A stretch of 5,750 nt of DNA from the NCBI GenBank assembly GCA_023389455.1, contig JAEWEJ010000028.1, positions 1 through 5,750 on the forward strand, written 5' to 3'. Of this stretch, positions 1 to 4,125 are shown one piece after another. The stretch is from Actinomycetes bacterium. Lineage in GTDB: Bacteria > Actinomycetota > Actinomycetes > Actinomycetales > Cellulomonadaceae. Within the stretch, counting starts at the first letter, position 1. Each line of letters starts with the position of its first letter. A model generated the notes under the pieces. The model was given only the letters and a program-made list of their open reading frames with translations. It ran no database searches and was not told the origin of the DNA. The translations under genes and the position numbers were made by a program.

Positions 1-50
1 CCGCCGGCCCGCGTGCCGCCACGCACCCCGACGGCGCGGGTGCGTCGTGA
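1..50 (+). CDS. 3' end of an upstream gene, possibly a first CrcB/FluC paralogue (partial)
   Basis: Reading in frame from base 3, fifteen codons (ending His-Pro-Asp-Gly-Ala-Gly-Ala-Ser) run to a TGA at 48-50. That TGA overlaps the GTG start of crcB in a four-base GTGA arrangement, typical of translationally coupled genes in actinobacteria. The visible tail is too short to identify. Actinobacteria often carry two crcB genes side by side, so a first fluoride channel subunit is a reasonable guess, but that is inference from context only. The reading frame itself could be chance in such GC-rich DNA. Confidence 0.42.
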   Translation, partial: AGPRAATHPDGAGAS

Positions 51-409
51 TCGTCGTCCTGGCGCTCGCGGGCGGGGCGGGTGCTGCCGCGCGGTTCCTC
101 GTCGACGGGGCCGTCGCGCGCCGCGCCCGCACCGCGGTGCCGGTGGGGACGCTCGTCGTCAACGTCACCGCGTGCCTACTGCTGGGGCTGCTCGCGGGCT
201 GGGCGGTGGGCCGCCCGGGCCACGACGTGCTCGTGGCCGTCCTGGGCGTCGGGTTCCTGGGCGGCTACTCCACCTTCAGCACCGCGAGCGTCGAGGCCGC
301 GACGCTGCTCGCGGCCGGTCGGCCGACGCGGCCCGTCCTGCACCCGCTGGTGATGCTGCTGGCGTGCGTGGGCGCCGCGACCACCGGGGTGCTCCTCACC
401 AGCGCCTGA
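47..409 (+). CDS. crcB: CrcB/FluC fluoride ion channel subunit
   Basis: This 120-residue, very hydrophobic protein matches the normal size of the CrcB/FluC family, small dual-topology membrane proteins that dimerise to export toxic fluoride. Family motifs appear in order: GGAGAAARF near residues 9-17, GTLVVN at 34-39 with the conserved pore Asn39, and GGYSTFST at 72-79 followed by Glu83. About four membrane segments can be drawn. The GTG at 47 was chosen because it places the first motif at the usual distance from the N terminus and overlaps the preceding stop (GTGA); no strong Shine-Dalgarno is visible, consistent with coupling. The family usually has two phenylalanines three residues apart in the third membrane segment. 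Here the first is Phe77 but the second position is Ala80, which suggests this subunit may work as half of a heterodimer with a neighbouring paralogue. Family assignment is firm; heterodimerisation is inference. Confidence 0.94.
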   Translation: MIVVLALAGGAGAAARFLVDGAVARRARTAVPVGTLVVNVTACLLLGLLAGWAVGRPGHDVLVAVLGVGFLGGYSTFSTASVEAATLLAAGRPTRPVLHPLVMLLACVGAATTGVLLTSA

Positions 410-449
410 CCCGGGTCCGTGGACCCCGCGCGCCTGCCCGGGTGCGCCC

Positions 450-578
450 GACCCGGGCGCACTGACCCCGGACGCACGGACCCGGACGCACGGACCCCGG
501 ACGCACGACCCGGACGCACGGACCCCGGACGCCCGACCCGGGCGCACCGACCCCGGACGCACGGACCCCGGACGCACG
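450..578 (+). repeat. Tandem array of about nine 14-15 bp repeats
   Basis: Consecutive units start at 450, 464, 479, 493, 507, 521, 535, 549 and 564. They follow the consensus GACCCCGGACGCACG, with 14-base versions lacking one C or the final G. Units 464, 549 and 564 are identical, while 450 and 535 carry the variant GGGCGCAC. The array lies in the noncoding gap between convergent genes and ends exactly where the hairpin at 579 begins. No spacers separate the units, so it is not a CRISPR. Replication slippage is the likely origin; no function is evident. Confidence 0.88.
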
Positions 579-616
579 GACGGGCCCCCCGTCGCCGTGG
601 CGTCGGGGGGCCCGTC
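579..616. terminator. Strong bidirectional hairpin between convergent genes
   Basis: A perfect 12-bp stem pairs GACGGGCCCCCC (579-590) with GGGGGGCCCGTC (605-616). The 14-base loop can pair further (591 with 604, and 593-595 with 600-602). It lies 170 bases past the crcB stop and can act on both strands. There is no T-run, as is common for terminators in high-GC actinobacteria. It probably ends crcB transcription and backs up the esterase terminator. Confidence 0.72.
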
Positions 617-658
617 GGAGGGCCGCGCCGTGTCACCAGGTCGGCGCGACCCCCCGCA

Positions 659-673
659 CCCCGGACACCGGGG
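659..673. terminator. Small GC hairpin in the convergent gap
   Basis: CCCCGG (659-664) and CCGGGG (668-673) form a 6-bp stem over a three-base loop. It lies between the two longer hairpins and may add to termination, but it is short enough to be chance in this GC-rich sequence. Confidence 0.3.
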
Positions 674-678
674 CCGGA

Positions 679-712
679 TCCCGCCCGGCAGTCGCGGAAG
701 CGCCGGGCGGGA
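679..712 (-). terminator. Terminator hairpin of the esterase gene
   Basis: An 11-bp perfect inverted repeat pairs TCCCGCCCGGC (679-689) with GCCGGGCGGGA (702-712) around a 12-base loop. It starts 12 bases after the esterase stop codon on the minus strand, the expected place for an intrinsic terminator. There is no U-tract. Confidence 0.75.
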
Positions 713-724
713 GGTGTGCGGCCG

Positions 725-2053
725 TCAGGCCGTGGTGCAGCTGAGCGCCGGGTTCGACGGCGTCCCGCTGCCGATGAAGCCGAAGGTGGTGGTGCCGCCG
801 GCGGCCAGCGTGCCGTTCCACGCCGCGTTGCTGACCACGACGAGGTCGCCCTGGGGAGCGAGCGTGCCGCTCCAGATCTGCTCGACGCGCTCGCCGGCGG
901 TTCGCCAGCTCACGCTCCAGCCGGTCGTCGCGCTGCCCGCACGCACCGTGATCTCACCCTGGAACCCGCCCGGCCACGTGTTGACGGTCGTGTAGGTGGC
1001 GGTGCACCCGCCCGCGGGCGGCGGCGTGGTCGGGTCGGGGGTGGGGCTCACCGTGGGCGTCGGGCTGACGGTGGGCGTGGGGCTCACGGTCGGTGTGGGG
1101 CTGACCGTGGGGGTGGGGCTCACGGTCGGGACCGGCGAGGGCGTCGACGTCGTGGAGCGCAGCGAGGTGAAGAACTGCCAGATCTCGCCCGGGACGTGCG
1201 ACTGCTGCTTGCCGCGGTCGACGGCGGCCCACTGGTGGTCGCTGTCGTTGGCGATCCACACGACGGGGTAGCCGTCGCGGCACTGGTACGTGGTCTTGGT
1301 GTGCGCCTGGCCGCTGTTGCCGGCCGGCTCGGGCGCGTTCTGGGCCTGGCAGCCGTTGTTCCGCAGCGCCCGGTCCCGCAGCGCGCGGCCCTGCGAGATG
1401 TTGAGGACGCTGTCGACCACACCGTGCGAGCCCAGGTACGCGATGGGCTGGGTGCCGCCCTCGCAGCCGGACAGCTGCGCGCCGTTGAGCACGGCGACGG
1501 CACGGAAGACGTCGGCACGGGCGCAGGCCAGCGCGTTGCTCATGCCGCCGCCGTAGCTGAACCCGGTGGAGAACCGCTGCGTGGTGTCGACGCAGAGGGC
1601 TGCCTCGACGGTCCGCAGGATGTCGTCGATGAAGGTGACGTCACGCCCGCCGGAGTTCGGCCACGCGTTGTCGATGCCCTGGGGCGCGACGAAGATCGTG
1701 CTGTTGTTCGCGAGCGGCTTGAGGCCGTAGAAGTTCTCGTTGACGACGTCCTGGGACGTGCCGTGCCACCAGTGGATCCCGAGCACGAGGCGGTACGGCG
1801 TGTTCGGGTCGTAGTTGGCGGGCACGTCGAGCCGGAACTGGCGGGACTGCCCGCTGCTGGTGATCGTGTGGTTGCCGGTGCTGAGGCGCGGTGCGCTGCC
1901 GCAGCCGGCGGTGACGGCGGCCGGGACGGCGCCGCCGAAGGCTGCCGGCGCGGGCAGCGCCAGCGCGGGGCCGGCGGTGCCGCCGAGGACGAGTGCTGCG
2001 GCGCAGGCCGCGAGCACGGCCCTCAGCCGTGTGGTCGGGGTTCGCAGTCGCAC
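725..2053 (-). CDS. Secreted CE1 feruloyl-esterase-like enzyme with C-terminal CBM2
   Basis: This 442-residue protein has a signal peptide (arginines, a hydrophobic Ala/Leu stretch, likely cleavage after Ala-Leu-Ala near residue 32). An alpha/beta-hydrolase esterase domain follows at about residues 51-297, resembling the LpqC/PHB-depolymerase-like and Streptomyces feruloyl esterase families (CE1). Visible motifs are the GIHWWHG oxyanion loop (92-98), the GFSYGG nucleophile elbow with Ser166, Asp214 in HGVVD, and His273 in DSDHQW, a plausible catalytic triad. A Ser/Thr/Pro linker (about 298-349) leads to a CBM2 bounded by Cys350 and Cys439. All three cellulose-face tryptophans appear (Trp360, Trp394, Trp412). 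It is expected to cleave ferulate or similar esters from arabinoxylan outside the cell while bound to cellulose. The GTG at 2053 was chosen for its GGAGG seven bases upstream and because the signal peptide then starts correctly; an in-frame start at 2125 would add 24 unlikely residues. Acetylxylan or another polyester as substrate cannot be excluded. Confidence 0.9.
   Translation of the reverse strand: MRLRTPTTRLRAVLAACAAALVLGGTAGPALALPAPAAFGGAVPAAVTAGCGSAPRLSTGNHTITSSGQSRQFRLDVPANYDPNTPYRLVLGIHWWHGTSQDVVNENFYGLKPLANNSTIFVAPQGIDNAWPNSGGRDVTFIDDILRTVEAALCVDTTQRFSTGFSYGGGMSNALACARADVFRAVAVLNGAQLSGCEGGTQPIAYLGSHGVVDSVLNISQGRALRDRALRNNGCQAQNAPEPAGNSGQAHTKTTYQCRDGYPVVWIANDSDHQWAAVDRGKQQSHVPGEIWQFFTSLRSTTSTPSPVPTVSPTPTVSPTPTVSPTPTVSPTPTVSPTPDPTTPPPAGGCTATYTTVNTWPGGFQGEITVRAGSATTGWSVSWRTAGERVEQIWSGTLAPQGDLVVVSNAAWNGTLAAGGTTTFGFIGSGTPSNPALSCTTA
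1037..1126 (-). repeat. Five 18-bp repeats encoding the esterase linker
   Basis: Five consecutive copies of an 18-bp unit each encode Thr-Val-Ser-Pro-Thr-Pro. They form the core of the flexible, probably extended and glycosylatable linker between the esterase domain and the CBM2. Copies differ mostly at third codon positions, so selection has kept the peptide while the DNA drifted. Copy number could change by slippage. Confidence 0.92.
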
Positions 2054-2060
2054 GGGGGTT

Positions 2061-2065
2061 CCTCC
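2061..2065 (-). promoter_or_regulatory. Shine-Dalgarno of the esterase, fixing its GTG start
   Basis: On the minus strand GGAGG is followed by seven bases and then GTG (2053-2051). This is near-optimal spacing and decides the start over the longer in-frame alternative at 2125. Confidence 0.85.
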
Positions 2066-2113
2066 CTGCCGGTGCGTCGGCGACGGTGCCGGACGCGCGT
2101 GGCCGTGGGGTCG

Positions 2114-2125
2114 GTGAACGTTCAC
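2114..2125. promoter_or_regulatory. Perfect 12-bp palindrome, candidate LacI-family operator
   Basis: GTGAACGTTCAC is a perfect palindrome with the central CG flanked by AA and TT that marks many LacI-family operators. It lies 60 bases upstream of the esterase GTG and 10 bases downstream of a possible -10 box (2136-2141), so a bound repressor would sit over the early transcribed region. Polysaccharide-degradation genes in actinobacteria are commonly controlled by LacI-family repressors. The symmetry is seen; the regulator is inferred. Confidence 0.6.
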
Positions 2126-2135
2126 GAGTGCGGCG

Positions 2136-2141
2136 AATGTA
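2136..2141 (-). promoter_or_regulatory. Possible -10 box of the esterase promoter
   Basis: On the minus strand TACATT fits TANNNT and lies in the most AT-rich patch of the window (2136-2149). No convincing -35 box is found at 16-18 bases upstream, so a regulated or weak promoter is possible. Transcription would start near 2129, leaving a leader of about 75 bases before the GTG. Confidence 0.35.
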
Positions 2142-2168
2142 GCGATAAAGCACGACGAGGAGCAGGGC

Positions 2169-2182
2169 CCGAAACGGTTCGG
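2169..2182. promoter_or_regulatory. Interrupted palindrome CCGAAACGGTTCGG, second LacI-like site
   Basis: The outer five bases on each side are complementary (CCGAA/TTCGG) around a central CG, with a mismatch only at the pair next to the CG. This is the GAAnCGnTTC pattern of LacI-family operators. Its centre is 56 bp from the centre of the palindrome at 2114-2125, and the two sites bracket the putative -10 box. It could instead be a weak hairpin past the small ORF that ends at 2190. Confidence 0.4.
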
Positions 2183-2189
2183 TGACGTC

Positions 2190-2306
2190 TCAGCCGTCGC
2201 CCGTGTCCACGGCCAGTGGGCCGCGGGCGTGGGCGGGTGCCGCGTCGAGGACGAGCGGGTGGTGGCGCACGTCGTGCCAGCGGTCCTGCGTGACGTGCGC
2301 GCTCAC
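2190..2306 (-). CDS. Small 38-residue ORF overlapping the PaiB-like gene stop
   Basis: A GTG at 2306 shares four bases (GTGA) with the stop of the PaiB-like gene, the arrangement expected for termination-reinitiation. The 38 codons show strong coding bias for this genome: all but two third positions are G or C, while second positions are only about half G or C. The product is soluble and charged, starts Val-Ser-Ala-His-Val-Thr-Gln-Asp-Arg-Trp, and contains the His-rich VRHHPLVLDAAP stretch. I do not recognise it and see no membrane or secretion signal. It may be a true small protein made with the PaiB-like protein, or the surviving N terminus of a longer gene. In-frame codons also continue upstream without a stop, so the frame could be partly a shadow of the gene it overlaps; only the part after 2303 is free of that doubt. 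Confidence 0.42.
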   Translation of the reverse strand: MSAHVTQDRWHDVRHHPLVLDAAPAHARGPLAVDTGDG

Positions 2307-2983
2307 GCCGCCGGCCCCCCGGCGGCCTGGGGCCGGGGCACCGCCGGCCCGGCCGTGGCCCGCGTGCCGTGGGCGTCCATCGCCGTCGCGACGGCGGCAG
2401 CCTGCGGGTCGTCCTGCGCACGCAGACCCGCGACGACGCCGGCGTGGTCCGCCGCCGAGCGGTTCTGGCTCAGCTTCGCCTTGGCCTCGACGCGCTCGAT
2501 CCGCACCTCGATGCCGACGACGGCGCGCAGCTGCCGGGTGACGAAGTCCGCCGGTGCGTCGGTGACCCGCCAACGGTCGGCCCGGCCCTCCTCGTTGCGG
2601 TCCGTCAGCAGGGTGACCGCCTCGCGCAGCCACGCCTCGTCGGTGCGCACGGACGCGCGGCCGCTCAGGTGGACGGCCGAGTAGTTCCAGGTCGGGACCA
2701 TCCGGCCGTGCTCGGTCTTGCTGGGGTACCAGGACGCCGACACGTAGGCCTGCGGACCGGTCACCACGGCCAGCGCCGGTGCGTCGTCACCGAGGGTGCG
2801 CCACTGCGGGTTGGCGCGGGCCATGTGGAACACCAGCCGGTCGCCGTCCCAGACCACCGGCAGCAGCGTGGAGGTCGGGTAGCCGTCGGGTCCGACGGTC
2901 ACCAGCTCGGCGCTGCCGGCCGCGGCGACGAGCCCACGGATCTCGGTGGCGTCCTCGAGGGCGTTGAACACGGGGACGTACAT
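2303..2983 (-). CDS. PaiB-family FMN-binding (pyridoxamine-oxidase-like) protein, putative regulator
   Basis: This 226-residue cytoplasmic protein matches the PaiB family, split-barrel flavin-binding proteins often annotated as negative transcriptional regulators. The N terminus MYVP is typical. Further family motifs are YPTSTLLP (35-42), ARANPQWR (55-62), VPTWNYSAVH (96-105) and KAKLSQNR (168-175). About 20 Ala/Pro/Gly-rich residues extend the C terminus beyond the usual end. The ATG at 2983 was chosen because it yields the family's MYxP start and has GAGAGGA at good spacing; an in-frame start at 3121 would add 46 unconserved residues and run into the methyltransferase gene. In Bacillus, PaiB affects sporulation and protease genes, but most members are uncharacterised and some may be flavin enzymes. 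The target here is unknown. The gene is followed by a four-base overlap with a small ORF. Confidence 0.9.
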   Translation of the reverse strand: MYVPVFNALEDATEIRGLVAAAGSAELVTVGPDGYPTSTLLPVVWDGDRLVFHMARANPQWRTLGDDAPALAVVTGPQAYVSASWYPSKTEHGRMVPTWNYSAVHLSGRASVRTDEAWLREAVTLLTDRNEEGRADRWRVTDAPADFVTRQLRAVVGIEVRIERVEAKAKLSQNRSAADHAGVVAGLRAQDDPQAAAVATAMDAHGTRATAGPAVPRPQAAGGPAA

Positions 2984-2989
2984 CACGGG

Positions 2990-2996
2990 TCCTCTC
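2990..2996 (-). promoter_or_regulatory. Shine-Dalgarno of the PaiB-like gene
   Basis: On the minus strand GAGAGGA precedes the ATG at 2983 by six bases. Together with the MYVP family start, it settles the start codon. Confidence 0.75.
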
Positions 2997-3010
2997 GGTG
3001 GCTGGGCACG

Positions 3011-3016
3011 ACGGTA
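3011..3016 (-). promoter_or_regulatory. Possible -10 box for the PaiB-like gene
   Basis: TACCGT on the minus strand fits TANNNT, with a weak -35 (CGGACG, 3035-3040) at 18 bp. Transcription would begin near 3004, giving a leader of about 20 bases that just includes the Shine-Dalgarno. The same ten-base string (GACGGTAGCG on the plus strand) also sits at the start of the methyltransferase gene, at 3872-3881. Confidence 0.35.
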
Positions 3017-3046
3017 GCGGCACGGCGACCGGCACGTCCGGTGTGC

Positions 3047-3062
3047 GGCCGAGCCCTCGGCC
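3047..3062 (-). terminator. Short hairpin after the methyltransferase stop
   Basis: GGCCGAGCCCTCGGCC forms a 6-bp stem with a four-base loop and starts three bases past the methyltransferase stop on the minus strand. It is short and lacks a U-tract. Its position suggests at least partial termination before the PaiB-like gene. Confidence 0.42.
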
Positions 3063-3065
3063 CGG

Positions 3066-3866
3066 TCAGCGGGTCGCGACGCCGAGCAGGTGGCTGGAGA
3101 CGTCGGCGGCCTCGCGGTCACCCTCCGCCTGCCGCGCGAGGAGCAGGGCGGCCTCGACCGCGTCGTCGCGGGGACGGGAGAGCTCGAGCGCGATGCTGCC
3201 GGGGCCCTCGATGCCCGTCACCCACGGGTCTCGGAACCCTGCCGCGGCCAGCTCCTCGGCGAGCTCGTCGGCGGTGTGGAAGTGGCCACCGGGGAACTCG
3301 CCCTCCGGGTTGCGGATCTCGTCGGCCACGTCGCCGGTCTCCAGGAGCCGGACCAGCGCCTGCGCGGGCAGGCCGGTGAAGCGGCGTCGCAGCACGGCGT
3401 CGAGCGCGGCGATCGTCCGCGAGATGGCCACCGCGAACACGCGCCCGCCCGGACGCAGCACGCGGGCTGCCTCCCGCAGCGCGAGCAACCGGTCCTCGCT
3501 CGTGACCAGGTGGTACAGCGGACCGGCGAGCAGGACGGCGTCGAACGACCCCTCGGCCACGGTCAGCGCCCGGGCGTCGCCCACCTCGGCCGTGAACGTG
3601 CCGACGGTGCGCGCGGCCTCCACGTGGGACGGCACCGGGTCGACGAGGGTCACCGCGTGCCCGGCGGCGGCGAGCCACGAAGCGTGCACCCCCGCTCCAC
3701 CGCCCACGTCGAGCACGCGGGAGCCCGGCTCCAGGCGGGTGGCCACCAGCTCGCGGACGCGGGCGAGCTCGGCGCGGCCGATGGCACCGGTCGTCAGGCG
3801 CGCGGCCTCGTCGAAGCCGCCGCCGTAGTAGCGCTGGATGCGCGCGTCGAGCGTCCGCTGGTCCAT
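3066..3866 (-). CDS. Class I SAM-dependent methyltransferase, substrate unknown
   Basis: This 266-residue cytoplasmic protein has the Rossmann methyltransferase fold (Methyltransf_11/25 type). Motif I is VLDVGGGAGVHASWLAAAGH (51-70), with the acidic end of strand 2 at LVDP (74-77). SFDAVLLAGPLYHL (107-120) is the motif IV region, and LREAARVLRPGGRVF (130-144) is the motif VI-like helix and Gly-Gly turn. The last 120 residues form a family-typical substrate region without recognisable specificity. The ATG at 3866 gives the usual N terminus (Tyr-Tyr near residue 13, then Phe-Asp-Glu-Ala-Ala-Arg-Leu). No Shine-Dalgarno precedes it, but a promoter is placed so that the mRNA would start at the A of the ATG. 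The gene stands between two xylan-degradation genes on the same strand but is separated from both by hairpins and its own promoter. No link to xylan use is evident. Confidence 0.88.
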   Translation of the reverse strand: MDQRTLDARIQRYYGGGFDEAARLTTGAIGRAELARVRELVATRLEPGSRVLDVGGGAGVHASWLAAAGHAVTLVDPVPSHVEAARTVGTFTAEVGDARALTVAEGSFDAVLLAGPLYHLVTSEDRLLALREAARVLRPGGRVFAVAISRTIAALDAVLRRRFTGLPAQALVRLLETGDVADEIRNPEGEFPGGHFHTADELAEELAAAGFRDPWVTGIEGPGSIALELSRPRDDAVEAALLLARQAEGDREAADVSSHLLGVATR

Positions 3867-3872
3867 CCGGTG

Positions 3873-3901
3873 ACGGTAGCGACGGCGGGGAGCGGTGTCC
3901 C
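3873..3901 (-). promoter_or_regulatory. Promoter of the methyltransferase gene, likely leaderless
   Basis: On the minus strand GGGACA (3901-3896) is followed by exactly 17 bases and then TACCGT (3878-3873). The A of the ATG is the seventh base after the -10 box, the typical transcription start position. Together with the missing Shine-Dalgarno, this suggests a leaderless mRNA, which is common in actinobacteria. Confidence 0.5.
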
Positions 3902-4075
3902 GGTCTTTCGGCCGGTCGGGGAGGGCGCGTGGGGCGGGGTGCCGTGGTCGCGGACGTCGGTGGGCGCCCCGCGGTGGTCCCGGGGCCGGCCGCCTCCGGT
4001 GGCCAGTGGTCGGACGGGGGAGGCCGGTGACCGCCGGAGCCCGGGCGGCGGGACACGTGCGCGACCCGGACGCGG

Positions 4076-4112
4076 ACCGGGCCGCCCTCCGGTGGTGGGA
4101 GGACGGCCCGGT
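4076..4112 (-). terminator. Terminator hairpin of the xylanase/deacetylase gene
   Basis: Nine pairs (4076-4084 with 4104-4112) join a further five (CCTCC 4086-4090 with GGAGG 4098-4102) across one C-A mismatch, closing on a seven-base loop. It starts 13 bases past the xylanase stop on the minus strand. The rest of the gap, 3902-4075, shows nothing I can identify. Confidence 0.72.
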
Positions 4113-4125
4113 GCCGGGGGTGTCG

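Noticed and set aside
1..46. Fluoride riboswitch upstream of crcB
   Set aside because: Only 46 bases precede the start and they read as the end of another gene. No riboswitch fold could be supported.
408..417. 10-bp palindrome GACCCGGGTC at the crcB stop
   Set aside because: It is short, GC-rich and overlaps the stop codon. It has no loop and no similar partner, so chance is sufficient.
450..578. Repeat array as a possible CRISPR
   Set aside because: The units abut with no unique spacers and are only 14-15 bp long.
1036..1130. Plus-strand Leu-Thr-Val-Gly-Val-Gly repeat protein
   Set aside because: It is the antisense reading of the esterase Thr/Ser/Pro linker repeats.
419..2185. 588-codon open frame on the plus strand
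   Set aside because: It runs through the tandem repeats and antisense to the esterase, is low-complexity and Arg/Ala/Gly-rich, and has no domain. It is a GC-driven shadow of the minus-strand esterase gene.
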